Shown: positions 31,538 to 40,355, counted from the first letter of the stretch. The stretch is 64,000 nt of DNA from Qipengyuania_C sp046254955 (GCF_046254955.1 NZ_JBJXRG010000001.1:310001-374000), one strand, 5' to 3'. Numbers and translations: made by a program. Notes: generated from the sequence alone by a model not told the origin.

Positions 31538-32123
31538 CAAGACTCCCCTTGGTACTGGGAATTGCCCCGCCCTTGCGCGAATCAAGCTCCACAGCCTGCC
31601 GCATAGCGCGGGCAAAACCCTTGTAGATGCTCTCGCAAATGTGGTGGTTATTGCTGCCGTAGAGCAGCTCGGCGTGCAACGTGAGCCCAGCGGTCTGCGC
31701 CACCGAATGGAACCAGTGCTCGATCAGTTCGGTATCCCACTCGCCGAGCCTTTCCTGCGTAAAGCCCGCGCGCCACACCAGATATGGCCGGCCCGAGATA
31801 TCGAGCGAAACGCGCGACAAGGTCTCGTCCATCGGCGAGTAAGCTGTGCCGTAGCGCCCGATCCCGCCCTTGTCGCCCAGCGCGTCGGACAAGGCCTGGC
31901 CCAGCGCAAGCGCACTATCTTCCGTGGTGTGATGCTGATCGACATGCAAATCGCCATCGACCTTCAGCTTCACATCGATGAGCGAATGGCGCGAAAACTG
32001 TTCGATCATATGATCGAGAAAGCCAATTCCTGTGTCTATTTCGTAGCTTCCGGTTCCATCGAGGTTCACTTCGACCTCAATGCCCGTTTCGGCGGTCTTC
32101 CGACTGATCGTTGCGGTTCGCAT
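31530..32123 (-). CDS. hisB: Imidazoleglycerol-phosphate dehydratase
   Basis: A 197-aa HisBd enzyme with both manganese-binding motifs, FLDHMIEQFSRHS with DLHVDQHHTTEDSALALGQAL, and the later HWFHSVAQTAGLTLH with NNHHICESIYKGFARAM. It dehydrates IGP to imidazole acetol phosphate. ATG 32123 gives MRTATISRKTAETGIEVEV, the normal start. The frame is open further upstream but that part has no family likeness. It is the first gene of the histidine operon and lies 102 bp from the divergent sspB. Confidence 0.96.
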   Translation of the reverse strand: MRTATISRKTAETGIEVEVNLDGTGSYEIDTGIGFLDHMIEQFSRHSLIDVKLKVDGDLHVDQHHTTEDSALALGQALSDALGDKGGIGRYGTAYSPMDETLSRVSLDISGRPYLVWRAGFTQERLGEWDTELIEHWFHSVAQTAGLTLHAELLYGSNNHHICESIYKGFARAMRQAVELDSRKGGAIPSTKGSLGG

Positions 32124-32225
32124 AGCGAAAGGCGCTATAAGCGCAATCGGGGATGGCGCAAGCATTCGCGCTTGACCGCTTGCATCTCCCAAGCCACCTA
32201 TCCACTCGATGGTTAAGGGAATGAG

Positions 32226-32729
32226 ATGAGCGAAGGTCCGCCAGACAGCCTGATCCCGTATGACGAGATCGTGCAGGAGGCCCTGCGCGCCGTGGTCGGA
32301 CGCGTGCTGAGCGAAATCGAGAGCGGCGGCGGCAGCTTGCCCGGCATGCATCACTTCTACATTACGTTCAAAACCCAGGCACCCGGCGTATCGATCCCGC
32401 CCCATTTGGAGGAACAGTTCCCGGACGAGATGACGATCGTCCTGCAGAACAAGTTCTGGGATCTTTCAGTGGATTCCGATGGCTTTTCTGTCGGACTGAG
32501 CTTCAACCAGATCCCGGCAAAACTGGTCGTGCCATTCTCGGCGATCACGGATTTCGTGGATCCTGCGGTCGATTTCGGTCTCAAGTTCCAGGCGACGGTG
32601 CCGGATCTCGAACCGCAACCCTACGAGGATGCGGAGAACGATTCTCCGGAACTAGGCGAGGACGGGTCCGTTTCTACCAGCGAAGACGGTTCGAATGTCG
32701 TCACAGTTGACTTCGGCCGCAAGAAATAG
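32226..32729 (+). CDS. sspB: SspB-type ClpXP protease adaptor (alphaproteobacterial)
   Basis: A 167-aa protein with the SspB core (LIPYDEIVQEALRAVVGRVLSEI, MHHFYITFKTQAPGV, EEQFPDEMTIVLQNKFWDLSV, FSVGLSFNQIPAKLVVPFSAI), an acidic linker and a basic end VVTVDFGRKK. That end corresponds to the ClpX-binding tail of the family. It tethers ssrA-tagged substrates to ClpXP. It is divergent from hisB with a 102-bp gap, and the next gene begins 40 bp after it. Confidence 0.9.
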   Translation: MSEGPPDSLIPYDEIVQEALRAVVGRVLSEIESGGGSLPGMHHFYITFKTQAPGVSIPPHLEEQFPDEMTIVLQNKFWDLSVDSDGFSVGLSFNQIPAKLVVPFSAITDFVDPAVDFGLKFQATVPDLEPQPYEDAENDSPELGEDGSVSTSEDGSNVVTVDFGRKK

Positions 32730-32769
32730 GCACCGGGCTAAAAGCCCCGAGCCGGAACGGGGACAATCC

Positions 32770-33195
32770 ATGGCGAGCGAAGACAGCGAGGCAACCCACC
32801 TGACCGACAAGGCCGCGCGCGCGATAGACGACGGCCTGGGTCACACCGAGGAAGTTCCCGGCCCCAGCACCAATCCTTCGACCAACCTTATCATCAGCGA
32901 CATTGTGATACGCAGCATCGGGCGCCTCTCGCGCCAGACGATCGAAAAAGCCATTCTGGGCCGGCGCTACAGTTCCGAGTTCGCCAAAGACGTGGTCGAG
33001 AACCGTTCGCTGGTCCACACGCTGGCTGCCTATGGGGTGACGAAAGTCGCCACACGTTCCGTGCCGGGAGCGCTGGTGGTGGGAACGGGGCTTGCTCTCA
33101 AAGTGCTGTTCGATCGCAGCCAACTGCGCAGAAAATCGCGGCGCTCTGGCGATAAAGTGCTCGAGAAACAGTCCGATCCCGATTCGGCTATCTGA
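32770..33195 (+). CDS. Conserved hypothetical protein between sspB and gmk
   Basis: A 141-aa protein from ATG 32770 (GGGG upstream). The N-terminus is acidic and disordered-looking, and the C-terminus very basic (RSQLRRKSRRSGDK). Between them lies a helical region TNLIISDIVIRSIGRLSRQTIEKAIL with a more hydrophobic stretch (VPGALVVGTGLALKVLF) that could be membrane-associated. No family function is recognised. Its place between sspB and gmk suggests only co-transcription. A start further upstream would overlap sspB and is unlikely. Confidence 0.7.
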   Translation: MASEDSEATHLTDKAARAIDDGLGHTEEVPGPSTNPSTNLIISDIVIRSIGRLSRQTIEKAILGRRYSSEFAKDVVENRSLVHTLAAYGVTKVATRSVPGALVVGTGLALKVLFDRSQLRRKSRRSGDKVLEKQSDPDSAI

Positions 33196-33249
33196 GGACA
33201 GTCTCCCGCAGCACTTGATTTTCCGGCCCTGACTGCGGCAACAGCGCGC

Positions 33250-33885
33250 ATGGCCGATACCGATACGCTCCATCGCCGGGGATTGCTCTTCATCCTGTCG
33301 TCACCTTCAGGTGCGGGCAAGACCACCATATCTCACATGCTGCTGGGAGCCGATGACGAGATCAATCTCTCGGTTTCCGCCACCACGCGCCCAAAACGCC
33401 CGGGCGAAATCGAAGGTATCGATTACCACTTTGTCAGCGAAGAAAAGTTCGACGACATGGTGGAGAAGGACGATTTCTACGAATGGGCGCATGTTTTCGG
33501 GCACCGTTATGGAACTCCCAAGGGATACATTCGCAAAGGCTTGAAAGAAGGACGCGACTACCTGTTCGACATCGATTGGCAGGGGACGCAGCAGCTCAAG
33601 CAGAAGGATGATCAGGACGTGGTTTCGGTGTTCATCCTGCCTCCCACCATCGTCGAGCTACGTCGGCGGCTGGAATCGCGCGGTCAGGATAGCGACGATG
33701 TGATCGACAGCCGGATGGAGCGCGCCAAGGCGGAAATCAGCCACTGGGCCGAATATGACTACGTCGTGATCAACGACGATGTTGATCAATGCTTCGTCAA
33801 GGTGCGCGAGATCCTCCACGCCGAGCGAATGCGCCGCACCCGCCAAACGGGACTGATCCCGTTCGTGCGGGAATTGATGGAGTAG
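33250..33885 (+). CDS. gmk: Guanylate kinase
   Basis: A 211-aa P-loop kinase with FILSSPSGAGKTTI (Walker A, residues 12-25), the GMP-binding SVSATTRPKRPGEIEGIDYHF, EWAHVFGHRYGTPKG, and FDIDWQGTQQL. Length and order match bacterial Gmk. It converts GMP to GDP using ATP and so feeds both GTP and (p)ppGpp pools. ATG 33250 is the only sensible start. It is followed by a 246-bp gap containing an inverted-repeat sequence. Confidence 0.96.
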   Translation: MADTDTLHRRGLLFILSSPSGAGKTTISHMLLGADDEINLSVSATTRPKRPGEIEGIDYHFVSEEKFDDMVEKDDFYEWAHVFGHRYGTPKGYIRKGLKEGRDYLFDIDWQGTQQLKQKDDQDVVSVFILPPTIVELRRRLESRGQDSDDVIDSRMERAKAEISHWAEYDYVVINDDVDQCFVKVREILHAERMRRTRQTGLIPFVRELME

Positions 33886-33911
33886 GTCCTCGCCTCGCTG
33901 GAGAGAATGAT

Positions 33912-33936
33912 GTCCGCTAACGACCCAATTGCGGAC
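33912..33936. repeat. Short inverted-repeat sequence GTCCGC...GCGGAC (copy 1)
   Basis: GTCCGC and GCGGAC are separated by a 13-bp spacer containing ACCCAATT. A related copy at 34627-34652 shares GTCCGCT, the ACCCCATT-like centre and GCAGAC. Such intergenic hairpin words may be dispersed repeats of this genome group. The two copies flank the NTF2-like gene. Confidence 0.35.
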
Positions 33937-34131
33937 GTCGGTCGAACCCAGATGAGGGCTATCGCTCAAGCACCGGCTAAGAAAGTTCGCCAGCAAACCT
34001 ATCTGAGCCCCCGTTGCAGTTTGAGTGCCCATCCCTTTGCCAACGCTGGAATGTACGATAACGTCTGAACTAGTGCGACAGCGCAATCGCCACAGTTAAC
34101 TAGCCGCAAGCGAAAACAAAAGGACCTGCTT

Positions 34132-34590
34132 ATGTTACGGACGCTTCTTGCTCTCACATCCTTGCTACTAACCGCTCCCGCGGCGGCGCAAGAGCGAGAA
34201 GATCCAGTTGTCTTCATTACGAGTTTGCTCGAGCACTTCAACGAAGGTGATATGGAGGACTACGCTGAAAGATTTGCCTATCCGCATGGCCGAGTTCTGG
34301 GAGATGCGTTCACGATCATCGACGATCGCCAGATACCGTTACGCACATATGACGTAATGCGTGCCAGCGGCTGGGCCTATTCGAGGTTCAACGAGATTGA
34401 AGTTCTCGAAGCAAACAACCAGTCTGCCCTCTTGCGCGTAAATTTCAGCCGATTCAATGAGGATGATGTTATTATCCAAAATGTCACAGCATATTACACA
34501 CTTGTCCTAAAAGATGGATCTTGGAAGATCGTCAATTTGTTGGCTGTGGGTCAAAGTTTAGCGGGAATGCAGATGGATGGCGGTCGTTGA
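34132..34590 (+). CDS. Exported NTF2-like hypothetical protein
   Basis: A 152-aa protein with a Sec signal peptide (MLRTLLALTSLLLTAPAAAQ) and a mature domain of about 130 residues. The order ITSLLEHFNEGDMEDYAERFAYPH, then ASGWAYSRFNEIEVL, SALLRVNFSRFNEDD and YYTLVLKDGSWKIVNL is the cone-like alpha+beta pattern of SnoaL/NTF2-like proteins. There is no visible catalytic set, so ligand and role are unknown. AAAGGA lies before ATG 34132. The stretch 33937-34131 upstream holds no gene. Confidence 0.65.
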   Translation: MLRTLLALTSLLLTAPAAAQEREDPVVFITSLLEHFNEGDMEDYAERFAYPHGRVLGDAFTIIDDRQIPLRTYDVMRASGWAYSRFNEIEVLEANNQSALLRVNFSRFNEDDVIIQNVTAYYTLVLKDGSWKIVNLLAVGQSLAGMQMDGGR

Positions 34591-34626
34591 GCCTGACCCA
34601 GCAGTAAGATCGTGCCGAACGCTTAG

Positions 34627-34652
34627 GTCCGCTTCCCACCCCATTAGCAGAC
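34627..34652. repeat. Short inverted-repeat sequence GTCCGC...GCAGAC (copy 2)
   Basis: Second, less perfect copy of the repeat at 33912-33936 (one mismatch in the right arm). It lies between the NTF2-like gene and the convergent SDR gene, where it could form a weak hairpin. Support rests on two copies only. Confidence 0.3.
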
Positions 34653-34682
34653 ATTCAATTGTCGGCCGAGGCTGGCCCCGCC

Positions 34683-35492
34683 TCAGCCACCGCCGCTGGG
34701 ATCGTTGAACACTTGCGGTAGTGACGCATTCACCACGCCGCCATCGACCGTAAGCGTTTCGCCGACGACATAGTCCCCTGCCCGGCTGCACAGGTAAATC
34801 GCCGCTGCCGCCATGTCTTCCGCGGTGCCGATCCGCTTTGCGGGAATCCCCGAGGCAGACGCGTCGGGCGCATTCTTTGCCGCCTTGTTCATCTCGCTGG
34901 CGAAAGCACCAGGAGCGATAGTCGTGACGACGATATTGTCCCTGATCAGCCGAGCCGCCATGCGCCGCGTCAGCTGGATAACGCCCGCTTTCGAGGCCTG
35001 GTAAGCATAGGTCTCCCACGGGTTGATCCGTTGCCCATCGATTGAGGAAACGTGGATCACCTTGGCGAGGTGATCGCCCTTGCCGCCTGCGACCAGCAGA
35101 TTGTGTAGTTTTTGCGTGAGGAAGAACGGCGTCTTCACATTAAGATCCATCGTGCGGTGCCATCCCGCTTCGCTGAATTCGAGATAGTCCTGCCCCCATG
35201 CAGCACCGGCATTGTTGATCAGGATATCGAGCTTGTCTTCACGCTTGGCGATCTCGTCTGCGACATGCTGCATCCCGTCCATCTGGCTGAGGTCTGACTG
35301 GATACCGATGACTTTGTCGGCACCGAACTCGGCAATCGTCTCATCCATCTGCTCGGCTTTGCGTGCCGAGATGTAGACCCGCGCGCAGCCGGCAGCGAGC
35401 AGGCCTTCAACGAACATCTTGCCAATGCCCCGGCTCCCGCCGGTGACCAGGGCAACGCGGCCATCGAGGCCGAAAAGTGATTGGATATCCAT
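34683..35492 (-). CDS. SDR family oxidoreductase in acyl-CoA locus
   Basis: A 269-aa classical SDR with cofactor loop TGGSRGIGKMF (about 17-27), ILINNAGAAW, active Ser in IHVSSIDG and the catalytic YAYQASKAG. The C-terminus contains AGDYVVGETLTVDGG. It should oxidise a hydroxy-acyl or secondary alcohol with NAD(P). It lies 21 bp after two acyl-CoA dehydrogenase genes on the same strand, so it is likely to serve the same CoA-ester pathway. Confidence 0.88.
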   Translation of the reverse strand: MDIQSLFGLDGRVALVTGGSRGIGKMFVEGLLAAGCARVYISARKAEQMDETIAEFGADKVIGIQSDLSQMDGMQHVADEIAKREDKLDILINNAGAAWGQDYLEFSEAGWHRTMDLNVKTPFFLTQKLHNLLVAGGKGDHLAKVIHVSSIDGQRINPWETYAYQASKAGVIQLTRRMAARLIRDNIVVTTIAPGAFASEMNKAAKNAPDASASGIPAKRIGTAEDMAAAAIYLCSRAGDYVVGETLTVDGGVVNASLPQVFNDPSGGG

Positions 35493-35513
35493 GATGTATC
35501 TCCCTGGTGCGGC

Positions 35514-36668
35514 CTAATAGCCGCTCATTTCCGCCACACGGTTGGCGTGATAATACTGGTCGCCGAGGAACTCTTGCAGCGCGCGGTCGCGCTTCATGTA
35601 GAGGCCGATGTCGTATTCGTCAGTCATGCCGATGCCGCCGTGCATCTGCACGCCTTCGCGCACGGCGAGTCCGGCAGCCTTGGCGACCTTGGCCTTGGCG
35701 ACCGAGGTCATCAGTTCCGCCTTTTCGCTGCTCGCCCCATCTTTACAGGCATCGAGCAGCTGCGCCGCCTTGATCGTGACGGCACGCGCGATTTCGACTT
35801 CTGAATAAAGGTGCGACGCACGGTGCTGCAGCGCCTGGAATTCGCCGATGAGCTTGCCGAATTGCTTGCGCTCCTTGAGGTAGCCTACGGTCATGTCCAT
35901 CGCGCCGCTGGCAACGCCCACGCCTTCTGCAGCCGCGCCAACACGGCCCGCATTGAGCATCTTTTTGAGGACCGCGCGCCCGCCGTCGACTTCGCCGATC
36001 ACCGCGTCGCCATCGAGTTCAACCCCGTCGAATTTCACATGGCTGGCGACCGAACTGTCGACCAGCCGCTCGGCAGTCTGGCTCATATTCGCGGCATCCT
36101 TGGGCACGGCGAAGAGCGTGATACCGTCCTCGTCGCTATCCGAACCCGATGTGCGCGCAGCGACAATAATCATGTCGGCGCTGGCACCATGAACCACGAA
36201 GTCCTTCTGGCCCGAAAGCCGGAAACCGTTGCCTGATTTCTCGGCCTTGGTCGCGATCCGCTCGGGGCGATGCTTTGCGCCTTCGTCGATCGCCACAGCG
36301 TAGACCTTCTCGCCCGAGACAAGCCCCGGAAGCCAGCGACCGCGCACATCGTCGCTTCCTTCCGCAAGCGCGGCAGCAGCCAGCACCGAGGATGACAGGA
36401 ACGGCGAAGGTGTGAGGTTCCGCCCGATCTCTTCGAGAACGATGCCCGCTTCAACATTGCCCATGCCGAGACCGCCATCATCCTCGCTCACCAGCATGCC
36501 GCTGAAACCGAGTTCGGCAAACTGCTTCCATAGCTCGTGCCCGAAACCATCAGGGCAATCGCGATCACGCCAGTGCCGCAGCTGTTTTGCGATACTGCCT
36601 TCTTCGGCCATGAACTGGCGCGCGGTGTCGGCCAGCATGGCCTGGTCGTCTGTATGATAAAGCGCCAT
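35514..36668 (-). CDS. Acyl-CoA dehydrogenase family protein (second of pair)
   Basis: A 384-aa flavoenzyme with an N-terminal helical domain, MLVSEDDGGLGMGNVEAGIVLEEIG, a middle beta domain (FRLSGQKDFVVHGASADM), and a C-terminal QMHGGIGMTDEYDIGLYMKRDRAL. It starts 3 nt after the preceding acyl-CoA dehydrogenase. In steroid-type catabolism such adjacent pairs form alpha2beta2 enzymes in which one subunit supplies the catalytic base. Which subunit does so here was not resolved by eye. FAD-linked alpha,beta-desaturation of an acyl-CoA is expected. Confidence 0.88.
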   Translation of the reverse strand: MALYHTDDQAMLADTARQFMAEEGSIAKQLRHWRDRDCPDGFGHELWKQFAELGFSGMLVSEDDGGLGMGNVEAGIVLEEIGRNLTPSPFLSSSVLAAAALAEGSDDVRGRWLPGLVSGEKVYAVAIDEGAKHRPERIATKAEKSGNGFRLSGQKDFVVHGASADMIIVAARTSGSDSDEDGITLFAVPKDAANMSQTAERLVDSSVASHVKFDGVELDGDAVIGEVDGGRAVLKKMLNAGRVGAAAEGVGVASGAMDMTVGYLKERKQFGKLIGEFQALQHRASHLYSEVEIARAVTIKAAQLLDACKDGASSEKAELMTSVAKAKVAKAAGLAVREGVQMHGGIGMTDEYDIGLYMKRDRALQEFLGDQYYHANRVAEMSGY

Positions 36669-36671
36669 GGA

Positions 36672-37859
36672 TCAGGCTCCCGGAAGGTCGAGGATGCGTT
36701 TGGAGATGACGTTGAGCATCACTTCGCTCGTACCGCCTTCGATCGAATTGGCCTTCGTACGCAGCCAGTTACGCGAAGGCTTGCCGCCGCCGGTCTCCTC
36801 GCTTTCCCATTCGAGCGCGCGCGAACCGCCCGCTGCCATGATCAATTCGTGACGCCGCTTGTTGAGCTCGGTCCCGGCATACTTCATCATGTTGGGCTGC
36901 GCGGGATGCGCCTTGCCGACCTTGATCTCGTCGAGGAATTTCTCGCCCATCGCCGTGTAGGCGAGCGCATCGACATCGAACTGGGCGAGCTCGGCGCGCA
37001 GCAGCGGATCAAGTTCCCCGGCATTGCGCTTCATTGTCGCGCCGATTGCAGCCGAGCGATCGCCGTCGCTCGCACCCGAAATCATCTCGCGCTCGTGGCC
37101 GAGCAGGTATTTTGCCACGTCCCAGCCGCGATTGATTTCGCCGACATAGCCGGGAATGCCTTCGCCATAGCTCTTCGGGACTTTGACATCGTCGAAGAAA
37201 GTTTCGCAGAACGGCGAATTGCCGCTGATCAACTTGATCGGCTTCGTGGTGACACCTTCGGTCTCCATGTCGAATAGCATGAAGGTGATGCCCTGGTACT
37301 TGTTCTCCTTGTCAGTGCGAACAAGGCAGAAAATCCAGTCAGCCTTATCGGCATAGCTGGTCCAAATCTTTTGCCCATTGACGACCCAGTGATCCCCCTC
37401 ATCAGCGCCGAAGGTCTGCATCGAAACAAGGTCCGAGCCCGAACCTGGCTCCGAATAGCCCTGGCACCAGCGAATTTCACCGCGCGCGATCTGGCCCAGG
37501 AAATGCTTCTTCTGCTCTTCAGTCCCGAAATGCAGCAAAGCCGGACCGAGCATCCAGATGCCGAAGCTGGAGAGCGGCGGGCGCGCGCCGATGCGCTGCA
37601 TTTCCTGCCGCAGGACCTTGGCTTCTGCCGGATTCAAACCTGCACCGCCATATTCCTTCGGCCAAGCAGGAACGGTGTAGCCTTTGTCGCGGCACACTTC
37701 GAACCACGCCTTTTGCGCATCGTTCTTGAAACTGGCGTTGCGGCCGCCCCAATATATGTCATCCTCGTCACGCACGGGTTGGCGCATTTCTTGGGGGCAA
37801 TTGGCTTCGAGCCAACTGCGTGTTTCTTCGCGGAATGAGTCGAGATCCTGGTCAGACAT
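36672..37859 (-). CDS. Acyl-CoA dehydrogenase family protein (first of pair)
   Basis: A 395-aa enzyme with PAWPKEYGGAGLNPAEAKVL in the first domain and the flavin-domain signature IRWCQGYSEPGSGSDLVSMQT, WVVNGQKIWTSYADKADWI. Near the C-terminus is NSIEGGTSEVMLNVISKRIL, where the Glu is at the position used as base by several FadE-type enzymes. It is the first gene of the minus-strand half-operon, and its upstream region contains two operator-like palindromes. The substrate may be a bulky or branched acyl-CoA. Confidence 0.88.
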   Translation of the reverse strand: MSDQDLDSFREETRSWLEANCPQEMRQPVRDEDDIYWGGRNASFKNDAQKAWFEVCRDKGYTVPAWPKEYGGAGLNPAEAKVLRQEMQRIGARPPLSSFGIWMLGPALLHFGTEEQKKHFLGQIARGEIRWCQGYSEPGSGSDLVSMQTFGADEGDHWVVNGQKIWTSYADKADWIFCLVRTDKENKYQGITFMLFDMETEGVTTKPIKLISGNSPFCETFFDDVKVPKSYGEGIPGYVGEINRGWDVAKYLLGHEREMISGASDGDRSAAIGATMKRNAGELDPLLRAELAQFDVDALAYTAMGEKFLDEIKVGKAHPAQPNMMKYAGTELNKRRHELIMAAGGSRALEWESEETGGGKPSRNWLRTKANSIEGGTSEVMLNVISKRILDLPGA

Positions 37860-37891
37860 CAGGCGAATCCTCTCTGTGAAGCCGGTGTTCC

Positions 37892-37907
37892 TTTACGCGC
37901 ACGTTAA
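37892..37907. promoter_or_regulatory. Operator-like 16-bp near-palindrome TTTACGCGCACGTTAA
   Basis: Arms TTTACG and CGTTAA differ at one pairing position around a CGCA centre. The same word, TTnACGCGCnCGTTAA, occurs again 86 bp downstream, and both lie in the 173-bp divergent region between the two catabolic half-operons. A TetR-type repressor sensing an acyl-CoA or ligand is a reasonable inference. No regulator gene is visible in the window. Confidence 0.5.
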
Positions 37908-37977
37908 GGCGATTCGCCTGCCGCCTGCAAGCTACTCCGACGCGTGCCGCCATGCCGTAACGTCAGGATGATCCGCG

Positions 37978-37993
37978 TTGACGCGCGCGTTAA
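37978..37993. promoter_or_regulatory. Operator-like 16-bp near-palindrome TTGACGCGCGCGTTAA
   Basis: Second copy of the TTnACGCGCnCGTTAA word. Its TTGACG can act as a -35 box for the plus-strand SDR, with TAAGCT about 16-17 bp further on as a weak -10. Binding there would block the promoter. The first copy would control the minus-strand acyl-CoA dehydrogenases in the same way. Confidence 0.5.
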
Positions 37994-38032
37994 CTGGCGT
38001 AAGCTTCATCGCACAAAGCGGGAGAAGGTGCG

Positions 38033-38905
38033 GTGGCGGAAACTCAGCGATTCAAGGGCAAGACAGTCATCGTAACCGGCGCTGCTTCGGGCATCGGCGA
38101 AGAAAGCGCCAAGCTGTTCGCGCGCGAAGGTGCGATTGTCTACGCTGCTGATATCGATGAGGCCGCCGGCCAATCTCTGGCCGACGGCAGCGATGGCTCG
38201 ATCCGCTTCCAGCGCTGCGATGTATGCAACACGGATGATATCAAGGCGCTGATGGACCGCGCGGCGCAAGAAACCGGCGGCATCGATGTTGTGTTCAACA
38301 ATGCCGGGGCAGGAGGCGCTCGTCCAGGACTCGACGAGATTGAGCCCGAAGAGTGGGACCGCACGATGGACCTGCTGCTGCGTTCGGTTGCATTCGGAAT
38401 CCGCTACGCCGTGCCCCATATGAAGGGCCGGCCGGGTGCCGCGATCGTCAATACCGCCAGCGTGGCGGCGTGCGGTCCGGGCTATTCGCCCAGCGCTTAT
38501 GCCGTTGCCAAGGGCGCGGTCCTTCACCTCACAAAATCAGCGGCGGCGGATCTCGCCAAGCACAGCATTCGCGTGAACGCGATCCAGCCGGGCTTTATCA
38601 ACACCAACATCTTCACTGCTTCGATGGAAATCCCGGAGAATCTCAAGAACCAGGCCAAGGCGGCCATCGCGCAGATGTCGTCCAACGCCCAGCCGGTTCA
38701 TCGCAAGGGCATGCCGATCGATATCGCCGAGGCCGCAGCCTATCTTGCGAGCGAGGCCGGCAGCTTCGTCAATGGCACGTCGCTTCTCGTAGATGGCGGC
38801 CTGACGATCGGTCCTCGCTCAAGCTGGGACGAGGAAGAGCCAGGCGTCTACGCCGCGCTTGAGGCGATCGAAGAGGAATACAAACGGCAGCTCGAAGCGG
38901 GATGA
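38033..38905 (+). CDS. SDR family oxidoreductase (GTG start)
   Basis: A 290-aa classical SDR: TGAASGIGEESAKLF cofactor loop, VVFNNAGAGGARPG, active Ser in IVNTASVAACG, and YSPSAYAVAKGAV with catalytic Tyr and Lys, ending in FVNGTSLLVDGGLTIG. The start is GTG 38033 behind GGAGAAGG; no ATG is near. The C-terminal 40 residues are acidic and extend beyond the usual SDR length. It is the first gene of the plus half of the acyl-CoA locus, probably a hydroxyacyl or alcohol dehydrogenase. Confidence 0.87.
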   Translation: MAETQRFKGKTVIVTGAASGIGEESAKLFAREGAIVYAADIDEAAGQSLADGSDGSIRFQRCDVCNTDDIKALMDRAAQETGGIDVVFNNAGAGGARPGLDEIEPEEWDRTMDLLLRSVAFGIRYAVPHMKGRPGAAIVNTASVAACGPGYSPSAYAVAKGAVLHLTKSAAADLAKHSIRVNAIQPGFINTNIFTASMEIPENLKNQAKAAIAQMSSNAQPVHRKGMPIDIAEAAAYLASEAGSFVNGTSLLVDGGLTIGPRSSWDEEEPGVYAALEAIEEEYKRQLEAG

Positions 38906-39005
38906 ACACGGCCGACTGACACAAACGGGACTTGGCCTCGCCCCGGCACTCTGCCAAGCCCGACAGGTAAATCGAACAAGCAGACAGCAAACGAGGAATT
39001 GGAAG

Positions 39006-40340
39006 ATGGATTTCGAACCCACCGAACGGCAAACCTACTGGCGCGACAGGGTTCGCGATTTCATCGAGCAGCATGTGCGCCCCAACAACGATGTCTACAA
39101 GCAGCAGGACGCCGAAGGCGATCGCTGGAAAATCATCCCGATCGTCGAAGAGAAGAAGAAGATCGCCAAGGAAGCCGGCATCTGGAACCTCTTCATGCCA
39201 CCGCGCAATGACAGCCATCACCATGTCGATGACACGTTCGAATTCGAAGGCCCCGGCCTGACCAATCTCGAATATGCGCTGTGCGCAGAAGAGATGGGCC
39301 GCGTGGGTTGGTCGAGCGAGGTCTTCAACTGCTCGGCTCCCGATACCGGCAATATGGAAGTCTTCCATCGCTACGGCACGCGCGAGCAGAAGGAAGAATG
39401 GCTGGGTCCGCTGATGAATGGCGAAATCCGTTCCGCCTTCCTCATGACCGAGCCGTTCACCGCATCGTCCGACGCAACCAATATCGAAACCCGGATGGAG
39501 CGCGACGGGGATGACCTCGTCATCAACGGACGCAAATGGTGGTCTTCGGGCCTCGGCGATCCGCGCTGCAAGGTCGCCATCGTCATGGGCAAGACCGATT
39601 TCGGTGCCAAGCGCCATGCGCAGCAATCGCAGGTGATCGTGCCGGTCGACGCGCCCGGCGTGAACATCCTGCGCCACCTCCCGGTCTTCGGTTATGACGA
39701 TGCGCCGCACGGGCACATGGAAGTCGAGCTCAAGGACGTGCGCGTCCCGGCTTCGAATGTCCTGCTCGGCGAGGGTCGCGGCTTCGAGATCGCACAGGGC
39801 CGCCTCGGCCCGGGCCGGATCCATCACTGCATGCGGACCATCGGCGTCGCTGAGGAAGCGTTGGCCAAGATGTGCCGCCGCCTCCAGGAACGCGAGGCAT
39901 TCGGTAAGCCGATTTACAAGCATTCGGTCTGGGAAGAGCGGGTCGCACGCGCCCGTATCGATATCGACATGACGCGCCTGCTCTGCCTCAAGGCGGCCGA
40001 CATGATGGACAAGGTCGGCAACAAGTCGGCCAAACAGGAAATTGCCATGATCAAGGTGCAAGCGCCGAATATGGCATTGCAGATCATCGACGACGCGATC
40101 CAGGCGCACGGCGGCGGCGGCGTATCCGAAGACTACGGCCTCGCGTCGGCATACGCGCACCAGCGCACGCTGCGTCTGGCAGATGGTCCGGACGAGGTTC
40201 ACTCCCGCTCGATCGCGCGAATGGAATTCGCCAAGCACATGCCCAATCCGGGTCCTACGGCCAACGCAATGCGCGACGGCAAGGCTCCCACCAGCAGCGG
40301 CGAGTCTTATTCGTCGGGCGATATGGCAGCGACGCGCTAA
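39006..40340 (+). CDS. Acyl-CoA dehydrogenase, ACAD10/11-like
   Basis: A 444-aa enzyme, longer than usual short/medium-chain ACADs. LPVFGYDDAPHGHMEVELKD, LGEGRGFEIAQGRLGPGRIHH with CMRTIG, KQEIAMIKVQAPNMAL, QAHGGGGVSEDYGLA and LRLADGPDEVH closely recall the ACAD domain of human ACAD11 as I remember it. ACAD10/11 act on phosphorylated 4-hydroxyacyl-CoAs together with a kinase domain. A matching kinase gene lies at 41444. ATG 39006 follows GAGGAATTGGAAG. The upstream open frame would overlap the SDR gene and lacks similarity. Confidence 0.87.
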   Translation: MDFEPTERQTYWRDRVRDFIEQHVRPNNDVYKQQDAEGDRWKIIPIVEEKKKIAKEAGIWNLFMPPRNDSHHHVDDTFEFEGPGLTNLEYALCAEEMGRVGWSSEVFNCSAPDTGNMEVFHRYGTREQKEEWLGPLMNGEIRSAFLMTEPFTASSDATNIETRMERDGDDLVINGRKWWSSGLGDPRCKVAIVMGKTDFGAKRHAQQSQVIVPVDAPGVNILRHLPVFGYDDAPHGHMEVELKDVRVPASNVLLGEGRGFEIAQGRLGPGRIHHCMRTIGVAEEALAKMCRRLQEREAFGKPIYKHSVWEERVARARIDIDMTRLLCLKAADMMDKVGNKSAKQEIAMIKVQAPNMALQIIDDAIQAHGGGGVSEDYGLASAYAHQRTLRLADGPDEVHSRSIARMEFAKHMPNPGPTANAMRDGKAPTSSGESYSSGDMAATR

Positions 40341-40355
40341 GGGAGGCATACCATT

